DNA from: Ashinkailepas kermadecensis
Lineage: Eukaryota; Arthropoda; Thecostraca; Neolepadidae
DNA length: 64,000 bases
Assembly (NCBI GenBank): GCA_034440615.1
Contig: JAOTOM010002919.1
Span: 60,155-124,154 of the forward strand
Reading direction: 5' to 3'
The notes beneath the pieces are model-generated. The model was not told where the DNA came from. It was given only the letters and a program-made list of their open reading frames with translations, and made no database searches. A program made the position numbers and the translations under genes. Position 1 is the stretch's first letter. Each line of letters begins with the position of its first letter. Shown piece by piece: positions 9,846 through 20,649 of the stretch.

Positions 9846-12012
9846 TCACACAGTCGCTAGCGGTCAGGGCTGTTGGTTAATGTTGCACTTTAGATTACTT
9901 TTCACTATCATGAGTTGCTTGATGTAATAATATTTGTCCATGAAAGTAAAAAGGGAAATACTTAATTAAAGCCTACTCATGCAATAAATGTCTGATTGGA
10001 CCATTTGGAATTGTCATCGTGAACTTTGTCTCTGGTTCAAGGGTGCTTCTGGTTGAAGAAAAAAAAATTGAGGGGCATTCAGGCACACTGAAGGTCAGAC
10101 TTCTCTCAATGTGCAACTGGCTGAAAACCTGAGGGGACACTGGGGACACATGCCCCCAGCACTCCTTGTATCTGCCACTGTCCCAGAAACAATTAAAAGG
10201 GACTCTGATGAACTGGAGCCACTGAGATGGTTCCATGACAGCTTCACGCTGCCCGGCACAGTAAGACCTCTCACTTTCTACGGGCATTTAACTTTTGGTG
10301 TGTTTGAACCAAAGTGGTCATACACCTACCTCACAGCGAGGGTTTGTGACCCCATGAAGCATTGCATCCATATCCAGTTCAAGTTGTTTATTTCAACAGC
10401 CCGGTTCCATACACTCCACATTCCGTTACATTTTGAGTGCAAGCAATGCTACCATAGGAAGTGCAGAAAATCCCAGGTCAACATGCCTCTCGCATAATGG
10501 TCACCGGGGAGGGGGAGGGTTCGACCACTGGAAATCTGAAACTGGAAGCACTGAAATTGGAGGAATTATGGATGTAGTGAATTTGCTGCAGTATACATTT
10601 CATGGCCCCAGGTCAATGTCGTCAGGGCCAAATGAGGTCACAATCGGCCTCCACTCCACCCCAGCCAGCACCGCCCGCACATACAGAATGTATGCACGTT
10701 CCACTGTTGAACGTTCATAGAGACCGTTCATATGTACACTCGCTACATATGCTGGTACAGACCGTGCACACTGTCGTTACAGTTGGTAGTACCGACCCAT
10801 TGTGCGCTCGTTACGGCCAGCGTTTTAAAACTTGGAATAACTTGTGAACTCTTCAAACAGTCAAGAAGACTGAGTATAAAGATATGATTTAACAATTATG
10901 AAAAAATGGTTTTACAAGCTCCTCAGGACAAGATGCAAGCAATTAAGGCTGGACCCCATCATAGCCCATGCTGCAGGACCTATTAATATTTCTCAAAATT
11001 ATCAGCACATCACCTTCTGTAATATTTCAAAGCTTTGCAGTGCTGTTTCATTAGTTTGGTGTGGGGCTGGGTTTGTTAGTCTATTTGTGCAATATACTGA
11101 GGAAAATGCACCTGCAAATATATCAGCCATTTCCTGACAGTTGTGAGTCCCCTCAGTTGGTTTCCCCTGAATGTCCACAAGGATGTTGTCATGATGTTCT
11201 CGTGTTGTATGTATGAATGAAATTCCTTGGATGATGGCTTACAAATTAATGACAACTCATACTTGATCTGGGAGTGAATGCTAAAGTTTCCATGCTGACT
11301 ATTTAAATATTTGAATGATATCAGTGAAAGACCTGCCTGTGTAGAATGTCTCCCATGTTGGTTTCTGTTCTGTTTGTATGTTTTCAATGCATCCTTTCGC
11401 CTGCTTAATAGACTTTGAGTAGGTCTGGTTGGCCATGGAAGATGTACCCTTGGCACAACTCTGGGTACGTATATGTCTTTGTAAATAGCATTTATACAGA
11501 CTGTGTAGCATAAAGTCTGTTATTGGGTCTTATATCAGTATAAATGCCCATTATTTATATGGATAATATAAATAATGTTGTTTATATTGCATTATATCAA
11601 TGTAATAATATATTTATGACTTTCTATATATGATTCACGATGAAAAATTATGGGTATTATAGCATAAAAAATGTTCACAATGAAAAAATGTACCACAACC
11701 TAATCTAATCTGTGTGTAAGCAACCATGGAAAAGTATGATATAAAATTTCATACAATTTTTTCCTTAAAATTTGTAAATTTGAAAGTCTTAACCTAACTT
11801 AGCATAACCCACCCTGGAGAAGAAAATAATTTGAAAACTTCACAACCAAAAGATTATAGAAAATTTATATCTATAAAAAAACATAACCTAAGGTAACCTA
11901 GCAAAACCTAAATGTTTTGCTTCCTTCATGGTGGTAAAATATGGGTAAAATATGTCTTGTGAATGCCTTCAGTCACAATAATACATGACATAGATGGCAT
12001 TGCATATTGGTA
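9846..12012. other. AT-rich intergenic stretch
   Basis: About 2.1 kb with no recognisable gene. Several open frames of 70-130 codons on both strands have no family signature and no consistent codon bias. The 11,480-11,900 part is very AT-rich. Likely decayed mobile DNA upstream of the TOP3B start. Confidence 0.4.
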
Positions 12013-12240
12013 GGTATGTTGGGTATGATGGGAGGAGCTTGTGATTGTTGAGGGTGTTATGCGGTAGCAAGTGAGTGGTGCTAGATAGGCTGGGATATAT
12101 ATCTTCCTAGGAACTTGGGATAAGGGATTGATTGGGGTGAGAGTATGTACATTTCTAGTACCTTTTCTGGATAGGCTTAACCCAGATGGGCCCCTGTGGC
12201 TCTTATTAAGCCTGAATACTTTATGACTTTTATGTTGTAT
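12013..12240 (+). mobile_element. CR1/L2-like LINE 3' end (no ORF)
   Basis: Reverse complement of 8560-8800: the aggagcttgtgattgttgag, aagggattgattggggtgag and taacccagatgggcccctgt blocks match, ending in ttatgacttttatg. A severely 5'-truncated copy that keeps only 3' UTR and tail. Confidence 0.75.
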
Positions 12241-12433
12241 TGAGTAATGTGGAAGGTGTTCATGATGGAAACTGCAGGCATCTCTTTCCCATGATATTCC
12301 ACCAAGGGCTGTAAGTTGATGGTATGCACGTGCAGCCAGGTTAGTTCACCAGGTAGGTAAATCCACTCTTGCAAATGTGACAATACTTCCTCATATGTTT
12401 CAGGTATCAGCATACCTGTATGCTGTGCCTGTA

Positions 12434-12526
12434 TTTCTAGTACCTTTTCTAGATAGGCTTAACCCAGATGAGCTCCTGTGGCTCTTATTAAGCCTAAATA
12501 CTTTATGACTTTATGACTTTATGCTG
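12434..12526 (+). mobile_element. CR1/L2-like LINE 3' end, second short copy
   Basis: Only the last ~90 bp of the LINE 3' UTR remain (tctagtaccttttctaga through the atgactttatgacttt tail). It ends about 45 bp upstream of the putative TOP3B start codon, so the 5' leader of this gene copy contains or abuts LINE sequence. Confidence 0.75.
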
Positions 12527-12569
12527 AGTATTCTAACAATTGAAGAACTATTCTAATGAGATCATCATC

Positions 12570-12660
12570 ATGAGAACTGTCCTGATGGTTGCCGAGAAGC
12601 CGTCCCTGGCCTCTTCCATAGCACAAATTATCAGCAATCGGCAATCAGCAACATGAAAGG
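12570..12660 (+). CDS. TOP3B: TOP3B exon 1 (start), with in-frame stop and no GT donor
   Basis: The ATG at 12570 opens a peptide starting MRTVLMVAEKPSLASSIA, the highly conserved N-terminus of topoisomerase 3-beta (start of the TOPRIM fold). Thirty codons plus one base fit exon 2 in phase and length: the KG at the end joins exon 2 as KGSNGACSV, like KGLNGACSV in vertebrate proteins. Two lesions are seen. Codon 29 is TGA (12654-12656), and the base pair after the expected boundary is GG, not GT (12661-12662). Either the copy is decaying or the assembly has errors here. No promoter is identifiable. Confidence 0.8.
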
Positions 12661-13387
12661 GGCAGCAGTCCCATCATTATCTGCTTTCTGCTCCAAATAA
12701 CCTTTTTGAAGAGTTGTGTACTCTGCACTCATGTGCAGTCGAAGCAACCATGAGCCGAGATAGCTGTGAGTTTGTCAGAAGACTAACCATGAGCCGAGAT
12801 AGCTAGGAGTTGGTCAGAAGAATGAATTAGGTGAATGGCTGCATCACTGTAGGGCATTGCCCATGGGTGTTGATTTTTGACACTTATTTGGGAGTAGGGA
12901 CAAAATACATGAAGGGAATGAGCAGACCAAAATGGATTTCATAAGCTGCTATGCTAAAGGTTGAAATTATTGAGGGTGGGGGCAAAGCCATTGTTGAGGG
13001 GGCAATTGCCTCCTCAAAAGTATAGAAAACAACACCCCTGGCACTGTGGTGTTTGTCATGTTTTCTTATGGGAAGTTTAGGAAAGAGCCAGGTGCAAATC
13101 CAGGAGGGATTATGCGGTGTACCCCTGCCTTCGCCCTTTCTTTTGGAGCACTTGGCTCTCAGGGTTCAAACTGCTACACCTTTGCATGGACATGAATGGT
13201 ATGCTAGACGTGTGTGATGCCATAGACAATAATTATGAAGACAACTATTTTGGAAGCCACATGAATCTACCCATGGGAGGGACAGGGAGCTTCCTTGTCA
13301 TTACGTGATTAATTCAACATCGTCATCCAGACCATGCTCAGACAGTGACTTGTTTCTCTCTGCAATCAACCATGTCATCATTCTGAA
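12661..13387 (+). other. TOP3B intron 1, first part
   Basis: There is no coding signal. The segment at 12955-13045 (gggggcaaagccattg ... aacaacacccctgg) matches 20000-20075 and, inverted, 63300-63360, so it belongs to a dispersed family. A 39-bp stretch (aaccatgagccgagatagct...) is directly duplicated at 12747 and 12785. Confidence 0.45.
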
Positions 13388-13560
13388 CCTCGCGGTAGCT
13401 CGGTCGGTGGTGCGTTCCACTCTCGACCGTAAGGTCGTGGGCTCGAATCCCACAAGCGGCGGGATTACCGAGTCCACCCGCGACCAATCGGCGTGAGAGG
13501 TTGGCGACGCTATGCGACCTCGCCGTCCAATGTGCCGTAAAAGAAGGGAAGAAGAAGGGA
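13388..13560 (+). mobile_element. tRNA-derived SINE (family S), intron 1
   Basis: The tRNA-like head contains gcggtagctcggtcggtgg (A box) and gggctcgaatccc (B box). The body contains gcgaccaatcggcgtgagag and a gacgctatg block. The same head-plus-body layout is found at 28870-29026, 29855-29990, 40520-40690 and inverted at 46740-46905, which defines a multi-copy SINE family. It ends in an agaagggaag-rich tail. Confidence 0.75.
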
Positions 13561-13583
13561 AGGTTCTCAGAAGCAGCACCGTC

Positions 13584-15187
13584 CACGGGCGGGGATTGAT
13601 AATCGTGCGGGTGTGGTGGTCGAGGTGTATGGGCAGGGATTGATAATCGTGCGGGTGTGGTGGTCGAGGTGTATGGGCGGGGATTGATAATCGTGCGGGT
13701 GTGGTGGTCGAGGTGTATGGGCGGGGATTGATAATCGTGCGGGTGTGGTGGTCGAGGTGTATGGGCGGGGATTGATAATCGTGCGGGTGTGGTGGTCGAG
13801 GTGTATGGGCAGGGATTGATAATCGTGCGGGTGTGGTGGTCGAGGTGTATGGGCGGGGATTGATAATCGTGCGGGTGTGGTGGTCGAGGTGTATGGGCAG
13901 GGATTGATAATCGTGCGGGTGTGGTGGTCGAGGTGTATGGGCAGGGATTGATAATCGTGCGGGTGTGGTGGTCGAGGTGTATGGGCAGGGATTGATAATC
14001 GTGCGGGTGTGGTGGTCGAGGTGTATGGGCGGGGATTGATAATCGTGCGGGTGTGGTGGTCGAGGTGTATGGGCGGGGATTGATAATCGTGCGGGTGTGG
14101 TGGTCGAGGTGTATGGGCAGGGATTGATAATCGTGCGGGTGTGGTGGTCGAGGTGTATGGGCGGGGATTGATAATCGTGCGGGTGTGGTGGTCGAGGTGT
14201 ATGGGCAGGGATTGATAATCGTGCGGGTGTGGTGGTCGAGGTGTATGGGCAGGGATTGATAATCGTGCGGGTGTGGTGGTCGAGGTGTATGGGCGGGGAT
14301 TGATAATCGTGCGGGTGTGGTGGTCGAGGTGTATGGGCAGGGATTGATAATCGTGCGGGTGTGGTGGTCGAGGTGTATGGGCAGGGATTGATAATCGTGC
14401 GGGTGTGGTGGTCGAGGTGTATGGGCGGGGATTGATAATCGTGCGGGTGTGGTGGTCAGGTGTATGGGCGGGGATTATAAGTGGGGGGTTTGATTGATAA
14501 TCTGCGGTGTGGTGGTCGAGGTGTATGGGCGGGGATTGATAATCGTGCGGGTGTGGTGGTCGAGGTGTATGGGCGGGGATTGATAATCGTGCGGGTGTGG
14601 TGGTCGAGGTGTATGGGCGGGGATTGATAATCGTGCGGGTGTGGTGGTCGAGGTGTATGGGCGGGGATTGATAATCGTGCGGGTGTGGTGGTCGAGGTGT
14701 ATGGGCGGGGATTGATAATCGTGCGGGTGTGGTGGTCGAGGTGTATGGGCGGGGATTGATAATCGTGCGGGTGTGGTGGTCGAGGTGTATGGGCGGGGAT
14801 TGATAATCGTGCGGGTGTGGTGGTCGAGGTGTATGGGCGGGGATTGATAATCGTGCGGGTGTGGTGGTCGAGGTGTATGGGCGGGGATTGATAATCGTGC
14901 GGGTGTGGTGGTCGAGGTGTATGGGCGGGGATTGATAATCGTGCGGGTGTGGTGGTCGAGGTGTATGGGCGGGGATTGATAATCGTGCGGGTGTGGTGGT
15001 CGAGGTGTATGGGCGGGGATTGATAATCGTGCGGGTGTGGTGGTCGAGGTGTATGGGCAGGGATTGATAATCGTGCGGGTGTGGTGGTCGAGGTGTATGG
15101 GCAGGGATTGATAATCGTGCGGGTGTGGTGGTCGAGGTGTATGGGCAGGGATTGATAATCGTGCGGGTGTGGTGGTCGAGGTGTATG
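13584..15187 (+). repeat. 44-bp minisatellite, about 36 copies
   Basis: Nearly identical 44-bp units (gggattgataatcgtgcggg plus a gtgtggtggtcgaggtgtat part and ggc) vary mainly at one G/A position at the unit end. One diverged unit with deletions lies at 14455-14515. Because 44 is not a multiple of 3 and no frame contains a stop, the - strand shows open frames up to 550 codons; these are not genes. The array starts directly after the SINE tail. Confidence 0.97.
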
Positions 15188-15269
15188 CTCCAAACAAAGT
15201 GTCGAAGGTCGTGTTGCACTGGACGATTTCAGTGTGGGAATTGCTGACCATGCCGACTTCCGGAGCCCC

Positions 15270-15710
15270 ATGACTGTTCGCCGATGGTGTGGCGACCATG
15301 TGATGACAGTTTGTGGTGACCTTTGGTGATGACTTTTTGTGGCAACTGTGTGGTGATGACCATGTGTGTTGACTATGTGGTGATGACCATGTGTAGCGAC
15401 CATGTGTGGTGACTATGTGGTGATGACCATGTGTAGCGACCATGTGTGGTGACTATGTGGTGATGTCCATGTGTGGTGAACATGTGGTGATGACCGGTTG
15501 CAGATGGTGTGGTGACGATGTGGTTATGACCATTTGGTGATGACTGTGGTGATGACTGTTTGTGGTGGTCACATGGTGCTGACCATTTGTGGTGACTACA
15601 TTGCCAAAAATGTTATGATGGTGACTGCTTGTGGTGACCATGTGGTGATCATTGTTTGTGGTGGTCATGCCGTGATGACTGTTTGTGATGAACACGTGGC
15701 AAAACAGTGA
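15270..15710 (+). repeat. Degenerate tgtggtgatgacca repeat
   Basis: Variants of tgtggtgatgaccatgtg recur with spacing of 15-48 bp; a 48-bp higher-order unit is duplicated around 15365-15460. More diverged than its neighbours at either side. Confidence 0.75.
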
Positions 15711-15732
15711 AGAGCGTCGTAAACAATCTATG

Positions 15733-16908
15733 ATTCACCAGTGCTGAGGTCCTGTACATTATTCACCAGTGCCCAGGTCCTGTACATGATTCACCAGTGC
15801 TGAGGTCCTGTACATGATTCACCAGTGCCCAGGTCCTGTACATGATTCACCAGTGCTGAGGTCCTGTACATGATTCACCAGTGCCCAGGTCCTGTACATG
15901 ATTCACCAGTGCCCAGGTCCTGTACATGATTCACCAGTGCCCAGGTCCTGTACATGATTCACCAGTGCCCAGGTCCTGTACATGATTCACCAGTGCCCAG
16001 GTCCTGTACATTATTCACCAGTGCCCAGGTCCTGTACATGATTCACCAGTGCCCAGGTCCTGTACATGATTCACCAGTGCCCAGGTCCTGTACATGATTC
16101 ACCAGTGCCCAGGTCCTGTACATGATTCACCAGTGCCCAGGTCCTGTACATGATTCACCAGTGCCCAGGTCCTGTACATTATTCACCAGTGCCCAGGTCC
16201 TGTACGTTATTCACCAGTGCCCAGGTCCTGTACATTATTAACCAGTGCCCAGGTCCTGTACGTTATTCACCAGTGCCCAGGTCCTGTACATTATTCACCA
16301 GTGCCCAGGTCCTGTACATTATTCACCAGTGCCCAGGTCCTGTACATTATTCACCAGTGCCCAGGTCCTGTACGTTATTCACCAGTGCCCAGGTCCTGTA
16401 CATTATTCACCAGTGCCCAGGTCCTGTACGTTATTCACCAGTGCCCAGGTCCTGTACATTATTCACCAGTGCCCAGGTCCTGTACATTATTCACCAGTGC
16501 CCAGGTCCTGTACATTATTCACCAGTGCCCAGGTCCTGTACGTTATTCACCAGTGCCCAGGTCCTGTACGTTATTCACCAGTGCCCAGGTCCTGTATATG
16601 ATTCACCAGTGCCCAGGTCCTGTACGTTATTCACCAGTGCTGAGGTCCTGTACATTATTCACCAGTGCCCAGGTCCTGTACATGATTCACCAGTGCCCAG
16701 GTCATGTACATGATTCACCAGTTCCCAGGTCCTGTACATGATTCACCAGTGCTCCGGTCCTGTATATGATTCACCAGTGCCCAGGTCCTGTACATGATTC
16801 ACCAGTGCCCAGGTCCTGTACATGATTCACCAGTGCCCAGGTCCTGTACATGATTCACCAGTGCCCAGGTCCTGTACATGATTCACCAGTGCTGAGGTCC
16901 TGTAGATC
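15733..16908 (+). repeat. 28-bp minisatellite, about 42 copies
   Basis: Units of 28 bp (attcaccagtgcccaggtcc plus tgtacatg) alternate at one variable position (tacatg / tacatt / tacgtt) and occasionally gctgag replaces gcccag. The variants are clustered along the array, so unit types can be used to trace its growth. Long + strand open frames here are repeat artefacts. Confidence 0.97.
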
Positions 16909-17448
16909 CAGTTCGGAGCGAGTGCAGCAAGTTTTGAGGAATGACGCCCGAGGCCATGTGCGCCGCCTGCGGAAGCATATTGTGAGTTCTGCCAGCAAGG
17001 GTTGGGCCGGCGTCGGAGCTCTATGGATATGATTGGATCATTGGGGTAGGATTAGGGAGGGCCAGGGGCCATGGCTCCCACTTTTGATGTAAGTTTGACA
17101 TTAATGCCATGGCGATGCATGGTAAGAACCAGTTCCAAAAGGGAGTTTTTATCCCACCCTCCACCCGCACCCACTTTTTGAGACGTCTCTACGCATCTGG
17201 ATTGGAGGACTCAGCATTGATAAAGCTGTTGATCTGGCATACATTGGAGGACCCATCAATGCAAAAGCCGTTGGTCTGGCATACATTGGAGGAGCCAGTC
17301 CTTCGAGTCTCGTGTTGAAATCTGTCTCTGTCATCGGAGAGATCTGAATGAGAATGTGGGAGGGTGGGGGGGGGGGTAGCGAGCCTCTCCAAAGAGACAG
17401 GGTAAGAAACTTCGCGTACGGTCACGACGCACGGTCTCCTTCTCGCAG

Positions 17449-17591
17449 GCTCCAACGGCGCGTGCTCGGTGCACGAGTGGAACGGCAGCTTCTGCGGCCA
17501 GGCGGTGCGCTTCCGGATGACGTCAGTGTGCGGACACGTGATGTCGCTCGACTTTGTCGGCAAATACAACAACTGGGACCGCGTGGATCCG
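17449..17591 (+). CDS. TOP3B: TOP3B exon 2 (TOPRIM, first half)
   Basis: The exon follows the acceptor tctcgcag (17441-17448) and ends at the donor gtgaga (17592). Its 143 nt encode a peptide including NGACSVHEWNGSFCGQ, FRMTSVCGHVMSLDF and KYNNWDRVDP, each closely matching topoisomerase 3-beta. In the family the segment from VCGHVM to NKWDKVDP lies between the TOPRIM glutamate and its DxD motif. Phase 1 in, phase 0 out. The last 17 bases and the donor are repeated twice more just downstream (40-bp array). Confidence 0.93.
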
Positions 17592-17705
17592 GTGAGAGCT
17601 AGCTGGGGACGGCCGGGACCGCGTGGGTCCGGCGAGAGCTGGCTGGGGACGGACGGGACCGCGTGGGTCCGGTGAGAGCTGGCTGGAGACGGACGGGTCC
17701 TGTGG
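17575..17705 (+). repeat. 40-bp repeat carrying the exon 2 splice donor
   Basis: Units start at 17575, 17615 and 17655, with a partial unit at 17695. Each has the last exon bases gggaccgcgtgg(a/g)tccg followed by the donor: gtgaga at 17592, gcgaga at 17632 and gtgaga at 17672. Because 40 is not a multiple of 3, use of the extra donors would shift frame (+40) or change it again (+80). Confidence 0.93.
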
Positions 17706-17850
17706 ACTGGGCAGGTGGGATCTGTGTAACTGGGAACGGGTGGACTCACGGAGCCGTAACATCTGTTGTTCAATGCCTGTGTGCAATCTGCATAACCCTC
17801 AGTTGGCCCTTCCGTATAACTAACTCGTCTTTCCGCTTTTCACAAGAATA

Positions 17851-18015
17851 GGGTTGGAGCGCGAACGCAACCTACCCCGCTAACAAAAATTGTACTCCCG
17901 AGTTACCCACATTTGGGGTAATCGCAGGGGTCAACCCAACCGAGGTGCAATGGAAGGGCCTCGCCCTGGGGGAACCGCCTTAGTGATCACGGTGTCCCCT
18001 GAGCCAGGTAAGTAT
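17851..18015 (-). ncRNA. U1: U1 spliceosomal snRNA gene, complete
   Basis: Read on the - strand from 18015, it begins ATACTTACCTGGC, the invariant 5' end that base-pairs with 5' splice sites. Stem-loop I follows with the U1-70K loop gatcactaag; then the cccagggcgagg strand; stem-loop II with attgcacc (U1A loop); ttgacccctgcgatta and ccccaaatgtggg; an Sm site (acaattttt); and the terminal stem-loop including tgcgttcgcgct. Its length (~165 nt) equals the usual 164-165. All functional landmarks are intact, so it is probably a working gene. It lies inside TOP3B intron 2, antisense to TOP3B. Confidence 0.95.
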
Positions 18016-18865
18016 GAGTTGTGCGCGTCCGATTTTCGCTTACACGGACATCCGATGAAACAGTATCACATCTTTTTCGCACATTACATCTATTATTTTG
18101 CTATTACAGCCACAAACTCCTCACAGCAATACACCATATAGGCATAAAAGATGAAAAGAAAGCGAAGCAACAAAATCTTGAGTCTGAACTATGCACGCGG
18201 AATATTTGGACATCGAAACATATTGCTAAAACGTTAAACGTCACTGCCCTCTACCGGTAGTTACTGTACTTGAAGTAGTCTGACTTGCCGGTGGTCGAAA
18301 ATTTTGCATTGATCACGATGTTCATTTCAAACCGTTTTATTCACGTTTACAATTTACATGCACCATGCTCGCCGCATATTTCAGCCAGAGAACTTATTTG
18401 CAGCGATTACTACACACGTGACAGCTTCAGTATTCGGTTACACTGTATCACCAGGCCACTTCCCAATGACCCAGGTTACTGCCGTGATGTAGGGGGCAGC
18501 ACCACTGCTGGCTCACGTTACACCAGCAATGAATGCCGTTTTTGAAAGGAGGTATACTTCACCGGTATATCATGTATGAACCCAGTCTCCCATTAGACAG
18601 CTTTATGCAGAAAGCGAGTACTATACGTAGTTCGGCATCAGGCTCAAAATTCGCTCACTTAGACATCTGAGGCCAATTTCACTAAAATCACACGCTGTGT
18701 ATTCACACCGAATTCGGTGTGAATACACAGTTTGTGCTGTTATTTGCAAAGATGGCACTTCACTAACATCACGAGCTTACAAAACTACAAAATCCAAAGT
18801 ACATCGTTTGATAGTCACAAACTACAGATAAATGTGTGTTATTACATCGTCTGAATTTCACCCGG
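17970..18865. repeat. Inverted repeat, left arm (U1 5' flank)
   Basis: This runs from U1 nucleotide ~42 outward through 850 bp of flank and matches the reverse complement of 20650-21546. Shared landmarks include ctaccggtag, gatcacgatgttcattt, gtaaattgtaaacgtg (other strand), the gcagcaccactgctggct block and a palindrome at 18700-18735. The arms differ by substitutions and small indels, so this is not a simple assembly mirror. Confidence 0.85.
18016..18290 (-). promoter_or_regulatory. U1 5'-flanking promoter region
   Basis: The ~275 bp upstream of U1 is conserved in two more copies that precede U1 5' fragments at 21247-21503 and 21595-21850 (for example ggtgtattgctgtgag, tgtgcgaaaaagatgtg, catcggatgtccgtg). 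An snRNA proximal sequence element is expected about 45-65 bp upstream of the start, within the gaaaaagatgtgat / catcggatgtccgtgtaag block; assignment of the exact element is inference. No TATA box is obvious, as expected for a pol II snRNA gene. Confidence 0.5.
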
Positions 18866-18869
18866 GGCC

Positions 18870-19740
18870 GATTTCGCTATTGTTTTTGGACTCACACTGT
18901 TTGCTAACAAACAGTGTGATACAAATCACAAACTGTGTTAAATCACGTTTCACAAAGGTATTGCTCTGGAATGACACACATTGTAATTATGGCAGAGGCA
19001 AACTTCACTAACGTCACAAGCTGTGTATTGACACCGAATTTGGTGTGCTTACACCTTTAGGAAATCGTATTACCCCTCACATTTCCTTTGTATCAACAAG
19101 GGCGCTACATGACCGATGTATTCGATGCGCCCGAAAGCCCTAATAACTAACTAACAAGGTATTCAGTGCTAAATGATATACCATGGTTGATGCGCCCTAA
19201 ATCCCAAATCACAAGGTATTCAGTCACCATCAGCTAACTGCCAGTCAGCTGTTGGTGACTTAAGTATTACATATCACTAAATATAATTACATAAATAAAT
19301 AATATTAAATTTAATATAGTTAAATAGGAATACCTTAAGGTGTATTCACAGTTGGGCTCTGGATACCAAAGGTCCTGGGTTCGACACTCGCACCGCTCGG
19401 GCTATTTCCCAATCCCGTGGCCCGCCGGCGAAACAGTGTGGGCGGCGCCATTAGCCGTGAATGTGCAAAAAGCGCGTCGTGAACCACCCAATAAACAAAC
19501 AAAAGTGTATTCACACCAAATTCAGTGTGAATACACAGCTTTTGATGTTTGTGAAATTGGCCTCAGTGGCCAATTTCACTAATGTTTTTGTACTCACACA
19601 GTTTGCTAACAAACAGTGTGATGCAAGTCACAAACTGTGTTAAATCAAGTTTCACAAAGGTTACTCTGTAATGACAAAAATTGTAGCTGGCAGTGGCCAA
19701 TTTCACGGTTGTTTTTGTGGTGTCCTGAGCACAGCCCATC
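18870..19740. repeat. Palindrome-rich spacer between U1 repeat arms (family B copies)
   Basis: Several short motifs recur: cactgtttgctaacaaacagtgtg (about 18897 and 19599), caaactgtgttaaatcaagt-like blocks (18928, 19631) and tgtattcacaccaaattc with gtgtgaatacacag (19507). A stem pair gtcaccatcagct / agctgttggtgac spans 19222-19260. The same set occurs at 7427-7640. No coding potential is seen; it is probably a foldback or MITE-like element cluster. Confidence 0.55.
19340..19500 (+). mobile_element. Possible tRNA-derived SINE (different family)
   Basis: A B-box-like gggttcgacact lies at 19379, followed by a GC-rich body and an aataaacaaacaaaa tail at about 19490, a typical SINE layout. An A-box-like stretch is weak, so the call is tentative. 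Confidence 0.35.
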
Positions 19741-19959
19741 TAGCGGCCGAGTGAGGAACTCGGGGTTTAACGCCCAGCCGGGAGAGGGCTGATCCGGGGA
19801 TCCCGGCCGGCCGGCGGGTAGTTATGTGGCTTGAGGAGTCGAGGGCGGACTGATGTCAGAGCGTCGGGTCGTGCCTTGCGTGGATACAATACTAAGTGCC
19901 TTGCCCGCCGCTGGTGCGTGTTTGTGACCCATCGGAAGAGGAAGACAGGAAGGGATAGA

Positions 19960-20345
19960 ACAGTTTTTGTACTCACACAGTTTGCTAACAAAATAGTAAA
20001 AATTAGTTTAGGGGGGGCAAAGCCAACACTGAGGAGGCACTTTCCTCCACAAAAGTGTAAAACAACAAACACCCCTGGGCTCTAGGCGGGTAGTAGCTAC
20101 CCTATTTACCTACCTACCTAGGTTTGTGTACTCGGGCCTTCCCAGAGGGCAGCCTTTTTTTTGCCAAGGGACGCCTTTTCCTCAGGGAGGTGCCTCTGGC
20201 AGAAAAAAATGCTAGGGGTGCACTCTAGCCCTCCCGGAGGGACGCATTTACCCGGCCGGAGGGGTGCCAACTTTTCATGGGGCGGAGGTACATGCCCCCA
20301 GCGTCCCCATTGTATCCCCCGTCTTGGGGGGGGGGCGGCATGGCC
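19960..20345. mobile_element. Fragment of a dispersed DNA-element family
   Basis: The 20000-20075 part matches 12955-13045 and 63300-63360 (inverted). The 20160-20345 part, with ccggaggggtgccaac and ggcggaggtacatgcccc, resembles the ends of the foldback element at 57876-59451 and the 63080-63160 stretch. No transposase is visible, so probably a non-autonomous copy. Confidence 0.5.
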
Positions 20346-20649
20346 CCCTGAATTCATGAGAAGAACTAAACATAGCCATCTATTCAGATGTTTGGTTCTA
20401 GCCTGTAATGTCCCTCTTCATCCGACAATGAAGATTAGGTACATAGGTACCTGAAATAGTTTTCACTCTCGAAGTATAGGTTGCTGAGAGGCTTGAACAC
20501 CCTTGCTGCTCGCCGCGGCGGAGCCTCCTCAAAAAGCAAATCAAATTCATCCATGTTTCCTTTACTGCCACTGCTCTCCACCAAAATTCACACAGCCTAG
20601 AACGTTTGTTATCGCAAGCGGTGTATTTGCCAATATTGTGGACACCCGA

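Noticed and set aside
13388..13460. Functional tRNA gene
   Set aside because: A and B boxes are present but no full cloverleaf; identical bodies follow in other copies, so this is a SINE.
13567..15219. 550-codon open frame on the - strand
   Set aside because: Translation of the 44-bp minisatellite; no start context, no non-repeat domain.
13584..16908. Possible CRISPR array (regular short repeats)
   Set aside because: No unique spacers between units; the genome is eukaryotic with introns; these are head-to-tail minisatellites.
19735..19935. 5S rRNA gene in the U1/H3 locus
   Set aside because: No 5S internal control region; GC-rich stretch without matching 5S stems.
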